From the NCBI GenBank assembly GCA_032388755.1, contig CP135593.1:2418001-2482000 (forward strand): 64,000 nucleotides of DNA. The letters run 5' to 3'. The notes beneath the pieces were generated by a model that was not told the origin of the DNA, made no database searches, and was given only the letters and a program-made list of their open reading frames with translations. Numbering within the stretch: the stretch's first letter is position 1; each line of letters begins with the position of its first letter. The stretch comes from Neisseria sp. DTU_2020_1000833_1_SI_GRL_NUU_006 (GTDB taxonomy: Bacteria > Pseudomonadota > Gammaproteobacteria > Burkholderiales > Neisseriaceae). Positions 31,683 through 42,238 of this stretch are shown piece after piece. The position numbers and the translations under genes were made by a program.

Positions 31683-32342
31683 TTACTCCGCCCAAATCAC
31701 CGTTTCCGACGCATCGCGGCGCGGTTTCGGGGTGATGTCGCGCACACGGTAGCCGAAGGTTGCGGCGACGGACAAGCCGTAATGTTCAGGGTCGAGCAAT
31801 CCGGCTTCGGCAAGGATTTTTTCCACTGCGGCATATTCCATGCCTTCGATGGCGCAGGAATCGATGCCGAGCATCGCTGCACCGGTAAGCATATTGCCCA
31901 GCGCGATGTAGGTTTGCTTGCTTGCCCAGTCAAACAGGGCGCGTTCGTCGTCGGCGATGGGCATATCGTGGGTTTGGAAACGGCGGTAGCGTTCAAATGC
32001 GCCCGCCCGCTCTTCGGCAGTTAGCCCGCGCCTGTCCATCAATTCTTCAAAAGCGGGGCTGTCGTAGCGGGCGTGTTTTCGTGCCAATAGGAAAACGACA
32101 TGGCTGGCATCCGAAATGGAAGCCTGCATCCCCCAGGCGAAGGGTTTGATTTTTTCGCGCAATGCCGTGTTCTGCACGACCACGAACTGCCACGGCTCGC
32201 AACCGACGGAGCTGGGCGAGAGGCGTCCGAAGTCAAGGATGGCGGCAAAATCTTCGGCACTGATTTTGCGCGCGGGGTCGTAGTAGCGGACGGAAACGCG
32301 GCGTTTGAAAATTTCGAGGGCTTGTTCGCGGGTCAGTATCAT
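31683..32342 (-). CDS. NAD(P)H-dependent nitroreductase
   Basis: A 219 aa FMN enzyme. FKRRVSVRYYDPARKIS (10-26) and SPSSVGCEPWQFVVV (about 43-57) bind FMN, and GIDSCAIEGMEYAAVEKIL is typical of the NfsB/YfkO group. The start at 32342 gives MILTREQALEIF; a longer form would begin inside the neighbour. Its first bases overlap the end of the upstream dehydrogenase gene by four, so the two are cotranslated. Physiological substrate unknown. Confidence 0.9.
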   Translation of the reverse strand: MILTREQALEIFKRRVSVRYYDPARKISAEDFAAILDFGRLSPSSVGCEPWQFVVVQNTALREKIKPFAWGMQASISDASHVVFLLARKHARYDSPAFEELMDRRGLTAEERAGAFERYRRFQTHDMPIADDERALFDWASKQTYIALGNMLTGAAMLGIDSCAIEGMEYAAVEKILAEAGLLDPEHYGLSVAATFGYRVRDITPKPRRDASETVIWAE

Positions 32343-33466
32343 GATGATTCCTTTGATTGAGTATGGGAGGGGCTTTCTTTCGGACAATCAGAATGGTCAA
32401 ACGTTCGCAAAGATTGCAACACCAGCGGCAGCGAAACCGTTTGACGGTTGTGTGCAGAAAGGTAGGCGGCGTTAATCAGCTCCAGCGATTTCAAGCCTTC
32501 GCGCCCATCAACAATAGGCTCGGATTTTCCGCGCAATACATCGACAACATTCCGATAATACAGCGGATGCCCGAAACCGTACACCGACGTGGTTTCATAA
32601 TTGGCGGTTTTGACCTGCTCGTCGTAATCGCGCTCGTCGGCAAAATTCCATTCCTGAATTTCGTTCACCGCCATGCCGCCGATGCGTACCGTGCCGGTTT
32701 CGCCCAGAATAGTAATCGAGCCTTCGAGGTTTTTCGGATAGGTACACATGGTTACCGCCATCGAACCGAGCGTGCCGTCGCGCCAACGGAGGTTCATCAC
32801 GCCCGTGTCTTCAGCTTCAATTTTGCGGTGGGTCGCAATCATCGCCTGCACTTCCGCTACCGGGCCGATGAGCCATTCCATCAAATCGATGTAGTGGCTT
32901 GCCTGATTCATGAACGCGCCGCCGTCCATCTTCCAAGTGCCGCGCCAACCGCCTCCTTGGTCGTAATACGACTGCGGGCGCGTCCAAAAAACGTTTAAAT
33001 GCACCATATAGATTTTGCCGAAGCGTTGTTCTGCGACCGCGCGTTTGAGCAGTTGCAGCGTGGCGTTCAGACGGTTTTGTTTCACGACAAACAAGCGTTT
33101 GCCCGCTTTATCGGCGGCTTGAACCATGCGTTCGCCGTCAGTGAAGCAGGTTGCCATCGGCTTTTCGGTGACGACGTGAAAACCCGCTTCCAACGCTTCA
33201 ACCGCCTGCTCGGGATGCAAACCAGACGGCGTGGTGATGACGATTACGTCGGCATCGGTTTCCGCCAACATTTCCGTATAGCGGGCATAGCCTTTCGCAC
33301 CGGTGCGCTTGACCGCTGTTGCAAGCGCGGCAGGATCGATGTCGCATACAGCAACGAGTTCGCAATCTTCTTGCAATACTTCAAACGAACCGAAATGGTT
33401 GTTGGAAATACGGCCGCAGCCGACCAAGGCGAATTTGATTTTGCGGTTTTGAATGGTTTCAGACAT
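32339..33466 (-). CDS. Gfo/Idh/MocA family sugar dehydrogenase (WlbA/WbpB-like)
   Basis: A 375 aa NAD(P)-dependent dehydrogenase. Rossmann start IKFALVGCGRISNNHFGS (10-27), catalytic E-K-P in VVTEKPMAT, and FMNQASHYIDLMEWLIGP in the substrate domain. The closest function I can suggest is oxidation of UDP-GlcNAc uronate to its 3-keto form (WlbA/WbpB), which would pair with the UDP-GlcNAc 6-dehydrogenase at 51785-53092. The C-terminal 25 residues are Ser-rich and probably disordered. It shares an operon with a nitroreductase, not with the glycan locus, so the role is uncertain. Confidence 0.7.
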   Translation of the reverse strand: MSETIQNRKIKFALVGCGRISNNHFGSFEVLQEDCELVAVCDIDPAALATAVKRTGAKGYARYTEMLAETDADVIVITTPSGLHPEQAVEALEAGFHVVTEKPMATCFTDGERMVQAADKAGKRLFVVKQNRLNATLQLLKRAVAEQRFGKIYMVHLNVFWTRPQSYYDQGGGWRGTWKMDGGAFMNQASHYIDLMEWLIGPVAEVQAMIATHRKIEAEDTGVMNLRWRDGTLGSMAVTMCTYPKNLEGSITILGETGTVRIGGMAVNEIQEWNFADERDYDEQVKTANYETTSVYGFGHPLYYRNVVDVLRGKSEPIVDGREGLKSLELINAAYLSAHNRQTVSLPLVLQSLRTFDHSDCPKESPSHTQSKESS

Positions 33467-33545
33467 TTTCAGACAATGTTCGCATATGTAAAGGGAGATG
33501 AAGTATAGTGAAATTTTTGTGAAGAAGTATAGGTGGGAAAGTGTA

Positions 33546-33582
33546 AAAAAGGTCGTCTGAAAAGTTTTCAGACGACCTTTTT
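33546..33582. terminator. DUS terminator
   Basis: AAAAAAGGTCGTCTGAAAA runs straight into TTTTCAGACGACCTTTTT with almost no loop. It ends the minus-strand lysR gene. Confidence 0.85.
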
Positions 33583-34467
33583 CTATTTTCTGAACTCATC
33601 CCTGACGATATCCAGCCAAGCCCTGAGCGCGGGGGTGGGACGCTGGTGTTTTTTCCACGCCATGGTCAGTTGCCAGCGGATTTCGGGTTCGGTCAGCGGG
33701 ACAGCGGCGAAGGTGTCGGGGTTGATTTTGCGGGCGTAATATTCGGGCAGAAGGGCGATACCCATATGGTGCGCCACCATGTCGGCGAGCAGGTCCCATT
33801 GTCCGGTGCGGCAGACGACGTTGGGGGTGAAGCCTTGGCTGCGGCAGGCGGTTTGGATGGTTTCGTTGAGGGAAAACCCTGAGCCGAAGAGGATAAACGG
33901 TTCGTGTTGCAGGCTTTTGAGGCTGAGGGCGGCATGGCGGGCTTGGGTGCGCGGCATGAGGACGACGAGCGGGTAGTCGCAGAGGGTAATGCTGTCGAAG
34001 TCTTCGTGGACGGGGGCGAGCAGTTGTCCGGCGTCAAGTTCGTTGTTGCGCAGGGATTGCTCGATGGCGAGCGAACCTTGTTCGAGGAAGGTCAGTTCGA
34101 TGCCGGGCCATTGGCGGCGGAAGCGGAACAGGGCGTTGCTGAGGAGGTCGCTGCCGAGCAGTGCCAAACCCAGCCGCAACGTGCCGCTTTTGATGTGGCG
34201 GTAGCCGTCGATGCGGGCGAGCAGCAGGTCGCGTTCGTGCAGGAGGTTCAGCGCATGGCGGTACACTTCTTCGCCGATGGGCGTGGTGGCGACCTGGCGT
34301 TTTTTGCGGCCGTTTTCTTTAACCAGCAGCGGCACGCCCAGCTCTTCTTCCAATGCCTGTATGGTTTTGCTGACGGTGGGCTGGGTCAGGTTGAGCGCGG
34401 ATGCGGCGGCGGAGAAACTTTGCAGGCGCACGAGTTCGGCGAAGCAGTGCAGGCTTTTGAAGTCCAT
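33583..34467 (-). CDS. LysR family regulator (CidR-like)
   Basis: A 294 aa LysR-type factor. The HTH is LVRLQSFSAAASALNLTQPTVSKTIQALEEEL (12-43), and the effector domain begins near 92 (GTLRLGLALLGSD). It is divergent from an lrgA/lrgB-type pair about 100 bases away. In Bacillus and Staphylococcus, CidR/YwbI LysR proteins control the matching cidAB genes in response to acetate overflow. The same role here is inference from layout. Confidence 0.85.
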   Translation of the reverse strand: MDFKSLHCFAELVRLQSFSAAASALNLTQPTVSKTIQALEEELGVPLLVKENGRKKRQVATTPIGEEVYRHALNLLHERDLLLARIDGYRHIKSGTLRLGLALLGSDLLSNALFRFRRQWPGIELTFLEQGSLAIEQSLRNNELDAGQLLAPVHEDFDSITLCDYPLVVLMPRTQARHAALSLKSLQHEPFILFGSGFSLNETIQTACRSQGFTPNVVCRTGQWDLLADMVAHHMGIALLPEYYARKINPDTFAAVPLTEPEIRWQLTMAWKKHQRPTPALRAWLDIVRDEFRK

Positions 34468-34568
34468 TATTCCTCTTTTGCATGATTTTAGTGCAGATAA
34501 TTCATATTATGCGTAAACCGCGTCCTTATAATCAAGCCTTCGTTTTGGATTACGGATGGATAAACCTT

Positions 34569-34961
34569 ATGGATACGTTGACGCGATTTTTTCAGACGAC
34601 CTTGCAGCTTGCCGTAGTCGGCTTGGTGTGGCTGGTGTCGGATTTTATGGTGCGCTTTGCCCATCTGCCTGTTTCTTCGGGCGTATTGGGGCTGTTTTTG
34701 ATGCTTGCGCTGCTGGGTTCGGGCGTGATTAAAACCGGCATGGTCGAGCGCGGCGCGAAATGGGTGTTGGGCGAGTTGGTGTTTTTCTTTATTCCGATTA
34801 TGGTTTCCGTATTGCAATACCGCGATTTGCTTCTTTCCGAAGGTTGGCGGCTGGTGCTGACGATTGCGGTCGGTACCGCGCTGGTGATGATCAGCACGGC
34901 GTTGACGCTGAATTTCTGCTACCGCTGGAAACGCCGCCTGTATAAAAAACTGCATGCCTGA
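34569..34961 (+). CDS. CidA/LrgA family holin-like protein
   Basis: A 130 aa membrane protein with four hydrophobic segments. LPVSSGVLGLFLMLALLGSGVIK and WVLGELVFFFIPIMVSVLQY are family marks. I place the start at 34569 (MDTLTRFFQTTLQLAVVGL) because the residues ahead of it, from ATG codons at 34482 or 34509, are polar and unlike the family. FQTTLQ is encoded by a reversed uptake sequence. It is followed 12 bases later by the LrgB-type partner. Confidence 0.88.
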   Translation: MDTLTRFFQTTLQLAVVGLVWLVSDFMVRFAHLPVSSGVLGLFLMLALLGSGVIKTGMVERGAKWVLGELVFFFIPIMVSVLQYRDLLLSEGWRLVLTIAVGTALVMISTALTLNFCYRWKRRLYKKLHA

Positions 34962-34973
34962 TAGGGAACAAAA

Positions 34974-35669
34974 ATGGATTACGCCGCACTCGCCTGCTTC
35001 GCTTGGACTTGTTTCGCCTATTTCGTGGCGAAAAAAATCTACCGCAAAAAACCACTGATGATTTTCTCGCCTGTCGTGACCGTCTCGGTCTGCACCATCG
35101 TCCTGATGCTGCTTTTGGGCATTTCCTACGACACTTACCACAAATACACGCAAGGCATCGTTTTCCTGCTCACGCCGGTAACGGTCGCCTTCGCCATTCC
35201 GATTTATGAAAACCGCGAAGTCATCCGCCGCCAGCTTCCCATCCTGTCGATAGCGATTTTGGTCGGCATGTTCGTCGGTGTTGCCAGCGCGTTTTTGATG
35301 GGCAATATGTTCCACTTCGACAGCGAAGTCACCAACAGCCTGATGGCGCGCTCGATTTCCACGCCGTTTGCCGTCGTGTTGGCAAGTGAAATCCACGGCT
35401 CGGCGTCGTTGGTATCACTGTTTACCATCATCACCGGCTTCGTCGGCATGATATTCGGCGATTTGTTTTTAGCGTTCACCCGCATCCGCTTCCACACCGC
35501 CAACGGCGTCGCACTGGGCAACGCCGCCCACGGCTTCGGTACTTCCCGCGCCGGACAACGCCACGAAACCGAAGGCGTGATGGCGAGCCTGACCATGATT
35601 TTGGCGGGGTTGTTTATGGTTATCATCGGGCCGAGCATGGTGCATTTGGTGATTTGGCTGATGAGCTGA
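34974..35669 (+). CDS. LrgB/CidB family membrane protein
   Basis: A 231 aa polytopic protein with seven or so hydrophobic segments. SISTPFAVVLASEIHGSASL and GLAFGNAAHGFGTSRA-type text (here GVALGNAAHGFGTSRAGQ) identify LrgB. With the LrgA-like protein it forms the putative holin/antiholin or metabolite export pair tied to cell lysis and pyruvate or acetate handling. The LysR gene opposite probably regulates it. Confidence 0.92.
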   Translation: MDYAALACFAWTCFAYFVAKKIYRKKPLMIFSPVVTVSVCTIVLMLLLGISYDTYHKYTQGIVFLLTPVTVAFAIPIYENREVIRRQLPILSIAILVGMFVGVASAFLMGNMFHFDSEVTNSLMARSISTPFAVVLASEIHGSASLVSLFTIITGFVGMIFGDLFLAFTRIRFHTANGVALGNAAHGFGTSRAGQRHETEGVMASLTMILAGLFMVIIGPSMVHLVIWLMS

Positions 35670-35860
35670 ACGGCAGTTTTACAAAGGTATTGGAAACGTC
35701 GTCTGAAAAGCCGTTAAGCAAAATCTGATGGCAGTATGGTACCTTGCTGATAGTTATTGCAAAAATACCCATATCGGCATTGCACCCTGCTACGCGGGGC
35801 AGGCTATGGCAAAAATGATGGAGTTTGGGGCTTTCTTTGAATTGACTGTGTTGATGATAA

Positions 35861-35895
35861 AAAAGGTCGTCTGAAAATTTTCAGACGACCTTTTT
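35861..35895. terminator. Bidirectional DUS terminator
   Basis: AAAAGGTCGTCTGAAAA and TTTTCAGACGACCTTTT abut with no real loop; five Ts follow. It lies between the lrgB gene and the convergent wzc gene. The 190 bp before it hold a further single DUS (35699) and nothing else I can name. Confidence 0.85.
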
Positions 35896-35916
35896 GACAA
35901 CAAACCTTACCTATCG

Positions 35917-38109
35917 TCAGGCTTTTGGTTTTTCTGACGTAGTTTTCTTGGCTGTTTTTTTGCCTTCGGTAGGCGTTATGTAAGAATAGTAGTAGTCGTA
36001 AGTGCTGTTCGCCTCGCGTTTCATACCATTGAGGATAACGCCTTTGATGGTGATTTTGTTTTGACGCAGGCGTTCCGCACTGATAGCCAGCTCTTTGCTA
36101 GTCGTATTGCCGTAGCGGCTGACCAGTAGGACTGTACCTGCATGTTGTCCGACAACGACGGCATCGGTTACCGCCAAAACGGGCGGGGTGTCGATGATGA
36201 CGTAATCGTAACGTTTTTGCGCGTTTGACAACAGTTCTTTGAAACGGTTGTCCATCAGCAGCTCGGACGGATTTTTAGGATAGCTGCCGGTGCTGATGAG
36301 GTGCAGGTTGGGAATGTTGGTTTGAGTAACAGCCTGTGCTGGGGAAACTTCACCAGAAAGAATATCGGACAGGCCGAATTCGGGTGTTACGTTCAGCAAC
36401 TGATCCAGATAGCCTTTGCGCATATCAGTATCAATCAGCAAGATGCGTTTACCGGACTGTGCCATCACGGTGGCGAGGTTGGCGGAAATGAAGGATTTAC
36501 CTGCTTCCGGAGCCGCACCGGTAATCATGAGGATATTATTGCGTGCGTCCAGCATGGAGAAGTAGATGTTGGTACGCAGGGCGCGGATGGCTTCGACGGC
36601 GATGTCGGTACTGTCCTCGTTTGCCAAAAGATAGTTGGAACGGCCTTTGAGCGATTTGAACTTGCGCTTGATAAGGTCGCGTTTTTGCTGGGTTTTTGAA
36701 TGCGGGATAAGGGCTGAGACTTCGAGATCGAGGGCTTCGATTTCTTCAGACGACGTAATACCGCGGCGCATGCGGCCTTGCAGCAGGAACCACATGGAGG
36801 CAAGTGCGCCTGCGGCTAGCGCGCCCAATGCGGCGATAAGGGCTTTACGCGGGGCGATCGGTTTTTCCGGCGTGTAGGCATGGTCAACGACGCGGACGTT
36901 GCCTTGCGCACTGGCTTTCATGATGTTGAGTTCTTGTTGTTTCGCCAAGAGTTGGACGTAGGTCGCTTGGTTGGTTTCTACGTCGCGGGTCAGACGGATG
37001 ACTTCCTGCTGGGTGTTGGGCAGGCCGGCAATTTGCTGGTTGATTTTGCTCTTGGCGCGTTCGAGTACCGCCAGTTTGTCCAAAACGGCTTTATAGGAAG
37101 GGTGTTCCGGGGTGTACAGTTCTGCCAAACCCGCTTCTTCGGTTTTGAGCAGGGTGATTTGGGTTTCGATGCTGGTCAGGCTTTCAAGCGCGCCTTTGGA
37201 CTCAAGCGGAATATCGAGCGAACCCGAGCGTTCGCGATAGGCGTTAAGTTTGTTTTCTGCGTCTTGCAAGGTTTCTTTCAGACGAGGCAATTCTTCGCTG
37301 ATGAACGCTAAGCCGCTGGACGCGACTTGAACGTCTCGTTCACGGTTTTGGGAGACGTAATTGTCGGCGATGCTGTTGAGAATAGTGCTGGTTTTTTTAG
37401 GATCGGTATCGGTATAAGACAGGTTGATGATAGGGCTGGTTTTACCTTTACTGATGACCGAGAGCTTGTTTTTTAGGTTTTCGATAGCGCTGAGTTTGGA
37501 GAATTTGGTCAGCTCGAAATCTTGCTCTGCCTCAGCAAGAATGCGGTCGACTTTTAGAACGGTTTCATTATTGACTTTAAGGGGCGCGCCGACGCGGCCT
37601 TCTTTAGTCGTACCGTCAGGGAGTGTCAGCAGGTAGGTTTTGCTGTCTTTGACAGTCAGTTTGAAGGGTTTGTTGATCCAGTCCTCAGAAACGGTGAACG
37701 CGCCGATTTTTAACATCGGGTCGTCGCTGCCGCTGAGGTTGTGCACCATATTCCCGAAAATCGGGAAGTAGGTGGCTTTGATTTCTTGATCAAGTTGCAG
37801 GTCTTCAACGGTTTTGCCCAATACCAAACGAGATTGAACGAGCTCCACTTCTGCTTCGGACGGTGCAGGTTCGTTGGAAAGCATGTTGTTGATTTCGGTT
37901 AGAATCTGGTTTTGTTTGGTTTCGATTTCCAACATGGCGTCGGCGCGATAAAGTGGGGTGGAGGCCAAACCGATTACGGCACCTGCCAATCCGCCTGCCA
38001 AGATTGCGGCGGCGATTTTGTTTTTGTTTTGCCACAGGCTTTGCATTTGTTGGCCGAAGTCGATTTCGTCGTTGCCGGCAGGGGTTGATGAGGGATATTG
38101 TTTGTACAT
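35917..38109 (-). CDS. wzc: Polysaccharide export tyrosine autokinase Wzc
   Basis: A 730 aa inner-membrane BY-kinase that drives chain-length control and export of Wzy-type capsule or EPS. The N-terminal Wzz domain has membrane helices near 33-53 and 425-445 around a periplasmic coiled coil. The kinase has Walker A GAAPEAGKS (531-539), Walker A' ILLIDTD (556-562) and Walker B YVIIDTPP. The autophosphorylated C-terminal tyrosine cluster is YDYYYSY (704-710). Last gene of the minus-strand locus, 48 bases after wzb. Confidence 0.95.
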   Translation of the reverse strand: MYKQYPSSTPAGNDEIDFGQQMQSLWQNKNKIAAAILAGGLAGAVIGLASTPLYRADAMLEIETKQNQILTEINNMLSNEPAPSEAEVELVQSRLVLGKTVEDLQLDQEIKATYFPIFGNMVHNLSGSDDPMLKIGAFTVSEDWINKPFKLTVKDSKTYLLTLPDGTTKEGRVGAPLKVNNETVLKVDRILAEAEQDFELTKFSKLSAIENLKNKLSVISKGKTSPIINLSYTDTDPKKTSTILNSIADNYVSQNRERDVQVASSGLAFISEELPRLKETLQDAENKLNAYRERSGSLDIPLESKGALESLTSIETQITLLKTEEAGLAELYTPEHPSYKAVLDKLAVLERAKSKINQQIAGLPNTQQEVIRLTRDVETNQATYVQLLAKQQELNIMKASAQGNVRVVDHAYTPEKPIAPRKALIAALGALAAGALASMWFLLQGRMRRGITSSEEIEALDLEVSALIPHSKTQQKRDLIKRKFKSLKGRSNYLLANEDSTDIAVEAIRALRTNIYFSMLDARNNILMITGAAPEAGKSFISANLATVMAQSGKRILLIDTDMRKGYLDQLLNVTPEFGLSDILSGEVSPAQAVTQTNIPNLHLISTGSYPKNPSELLMDNRFKELLSNAQKRYDYVIIDTPPVLAVTDAVVVGQHAGTVLLVSRYGNTTSKELAISAERLRQNKITIKGVILNGMKREANSTYDYYYSYITPTEGKKTAKKTTSEKPKA

Positions 38110-38157
38110 CAGTGGACTTTCTTCTTAAAACGGGTTCTGTTGTGCGGAAGATGGAGA

Positions 38158-38604
38158 TTACTGCTCTGCCTGTCCGCTCAGTTTATCCGCCCATGTGTCG
38201 GCGGCTTGTTCGATTTGTAGGAAGACCGCTTCGAACATTTCACTGCTTTGTTTGAATGGGTCGGGTATATTTTTTTTCGGCAGCCATTGGGCAAGCAAAA
38301 AGGCTTTACTGCGCGCAGACGGCTGGATGTCGGCAACCATGTCGATATGTGCCGGCTCCATGACCAAAATCAGATCCGCTTCGTCGCACATCCTGGGTGT
38401 CAGTTGGCGGGCGGTATGTCCTGCAACGATAACGCCGTGTTTGAGGGCGGTTTTGATGGCTTGGAAGTCTGCATCTTTTCCAGCCAATGCGTTAATGCCG
38501 GCGGAGCTGATACGGCGGTTGGGCAATTTTTTCTGCAAAATGCGTTCTGCAGTCGGGGAGCGGCAGATGTTGCCCATACATACTACTAAAATATTTTGAA
38601 ACAT
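38158..38604 (-). CDS. wzb: Low-molecular-weight protein tyrosine phosphatase Wzb
   Basis: A 148 aa cytosolic phosphatase that dephosphorylates Wzc. The signature loop C-x5-R is CMGNICRS (9-16), and the general acid lies in IPDPF. It sits between wza and wzc, which is the standard order. About 170 non-coding bases separate it from wza and include one DUS. Intact. Confidence 0.95.
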   Translation of the reverse strand: MFQNILVVCMGNICRSPTAERILQKKLPNRRISSAGINALAGKDADFQAIKTALKHGVIVAGHTARQLTPRMCDEADLILVMEPAHIDMVADIQPSARSKAFLLAQWLPKKNIPDPFKQSSEMFEAVFLQIEQAADTWADKLSGQAEQ

Positions 38605-38774
38605 AAAGGAAGAGCGTTATTTTTCTTGTATAGGGTCAAATCATGATAAAACAGTTTGCGGCCGGATATTTTATCGGTCCGGATGGGGATTGCGTTCATA
38701 CATTATCCAGAATTCAGACGACTCATACCCGAACCGCTGTTCCGTCTGACAACAGATGTTGCCGGACTGTCAGG

Positions 38775-39908
38775 TTATTTGAATGTGCTGTCGATAGAAT
38801 TGACGTTGGTAACGAAACTGGTTATTTGCGACACTACGCGGTTCCAACGGGTAACCGGCGCGGCAGTCACATAGACGATGTCGTTGGGGCGCAGGTCGAA
38901 GTCGTTGCCCAATGCGTAAGCAGTCGCGTCTTTCAGGTTAAGTTGGTAAATGTGGATAGGTTTGGCTGCATCTTCAGGCGCGCGGCGGATGACGAATACG
39001 CCTGTTGCATCGGCTTGGGATTGGCTCATACCCCCTGCCTCACCCAATGCCTGTGTGAGATTTAGGCCATGATTGCCGATGGGCAGGGTTGCTTGGCGGC
39101 CGACTTCGCCCATGATGTACACTTTGCTGTTGCTGTTGTTCGGAATATACACGATGTCGCCGTTGCTTAAGAGGTGGTTTTGCGACATATCGCCGTACTG
39201 CATGATGTTTTGCAGGGAAATGGTGCGGTCAACACCGTTATGCGTCCATTTGATGTGTTGGGTGTCGGCATTTTGCGCCACGCCGCCTGCTTGGTTGACG
39301 GCATCGAGGATGGTCATGGGGACATTGGTAATCGGCAGTTGGCCGGCTTGGCCGACGGCGCCGGAAATGGAAATGCGTTGCGAGCGGAATTCGGTTACGT
39401 TGATAGAGACTTGGGGATTTTTAAGGTAACGTTTCAGACGACTTGTCAGGATATTTTGCAGCTCGTCTATGGTTTTGCCTTGCGCTTTGATTTTGCCGAC
39501 CAGCGGGTAGGTGATGTAGCCGCTTTCGTCCACCCAGGCGCCTCGGCTGACTTGGTTGCTTTGCGGACTGCTTTGTTGGACGGGCGAATTGAGGTCGGTG
39601 TGCGCCCAGACCATGATGTTCAATACGTCGCCTTTGCCGATATGGTATCGGTAGGCGGCTCTGCTGTGTTCGAGGGCTGCGTTGGTTTGCGACAACACCG
39701 GCGGTTTGCGCATTTTTTCAACGAGACCGAAGGTAATCGGATAGATGGCAACGCGTTTGTCGAATTTAGTGTCTGCTACGGTTTCTCCGTTTTCGTAAAC
39801 GACGGCTTTGTTGCGTGTGTTGATGGTGGAGCCGGGAATGACGGTAGTGCTGTTGCAGGCGGTCAGTGCCATCAGCGACAGGCTGATGAGGGCAAGCTGT
39901 TTTTTCAT
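38775..39908 (-). CDS. wza: Outer-membrane polysaccharide export protein Wza
   Basis: A 377 aa lipoprotein forming the octameric export channel. The lipobox LTAC has Cys18. The Poly_export domain YHIGKGDVLNIMVWAH (92-107) and SLBB repeats (VSINVTEFRSQRISISGAV, KVYIMGEVGRQATLPIG) follow. The C-terminal segment, SQITSFVTNVNSIDSTF, fits the amphipathic helix of the outer-membrane pore. It precedes wzb and wzc and follows pglD after a DUS pair. Confidence 0.95.
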   Translation of the reverse strand: MKKQLALISLSLMALTACNSTTVIPGSTINTRNKAVVYENGETVADTKFDKRVAIYPITFGLVEKMRKPPVLSQTNAALEHSRAAYRYHIGKGDVLNIMVWAHTDLNSPVQQSSPQSNQVSRGAWVDESGYITYPLVGKIKAQGKTIDELQNILTSRLKRYLKNPQVSINVTEFRSQRISISGAVGQAGQLPITNVPMTILDAVNQAGGVAQNADTQHIKWTHNGVDRTISLQNIMQYGDMSQNHLLSNGDIVYIPNNSNSKVYIMGEVGRQATLPIGNHGLNLTQALGEAGGMSQSQADATGVFVIRRAPEDAAKPIHIYQLNLKDATAYALGNDFDLRPNDIVYVTAAPVTRWNRVVSQITSFVTNVNSIDSTFK

Positions 39909-39933
39909 GTCGGTATCCTTGTCAGTCTTATCG

Positions 39934-39965
39934 GGGTCGTCTGAAAATTTTCAGACGACCTTTTT
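39934..39965 (-). terminator. DUS pair between pglD and wza
   Basis: GGTCGTCTGAAAA and TTTTCAGACGACC abut. The T run follows on the plus side; on the minus strand only a short stretch follows, so wza may be partly uncoupled from pglD. Confidence 0.6.
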
Positions 39966-39995
39966 GTGGAATGTTTTGCTTTGTCGGTCGGGTGT

Positions 39996-41888
<1,893 letters not shown>

Positions 41889-41921
41889 TTTGGTATATTC
41901 TGAGTAATGTTGTCGGACAGG

Positions 41922-41960
41922 GTTTCAGACGACCTCAGCCATACGAAGGTCGTCTGAAAA
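41922..41960. repeat. Facing DUS pair upstream of pglD
   Basis: TTTCAGACGACCT (41922-41934) and AGGTCGTCTGAAA (41946-41958) with an 11-base loop. It may form a stem between the CREE and pglD. Confidence 0.6.
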
Positions 41961-42023
41961 GACGTTTGTTGCTACGGAGCATTGGTTTTCCGTATGTGTC
42001 GGCTGCTTGCCGGTTCCCTTTTT

Positions 42024-42180
42024 TATAGTGGATTAACTTTAAACCAGTACGGCGTTGCCTCGCCTTAGCTCAAAGAGAACGATTCTCTAAGGTGCTGAAG
42101 CACCAAGTGAATCGGTTCCGTACTATCTGTACTGTCTGCGGCTTCGTCGCCTTGTCCTGATTTAAATTTAATCCACTATA
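42024..42180. mobile_element. Correia repeat-enclosed element, full length
   Basis: A 157 bp element bounded by TATAGTGGATTAA and TTAATCCACTATA. It includes the internal block around GAGAACGATTCTCTAAGG and GCTGAAGCACCAAGTGAATC that is absent from the short copy at 16844. TA duplications flank it. It lies between pglC and pglD. CREE of this size can carry IHF sites, promoters and RNase III cut sites. Confidence 0.96.
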
Positions 42181-42238
42181 TTCGGCTGAAGCGGTAAACC
42201 GCCGCCGTCCCGATGAGACGGGCGCGGCGGTTTGTACT

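Noticed and set aside
35670..35860. Possible small RNA or gene between lrgB and wzc
   Set aside because: Only a lone uptake sequence and a weak GC hairpin are seen; no promoter-terminator pair supports an RNA gene.
38643..39065. A plus-strand frame over the wzb-wza gap and wza
   Set aside because: Most of it is antisense to wza, and the non-overlapping part has no ribosome site or homologous motif.
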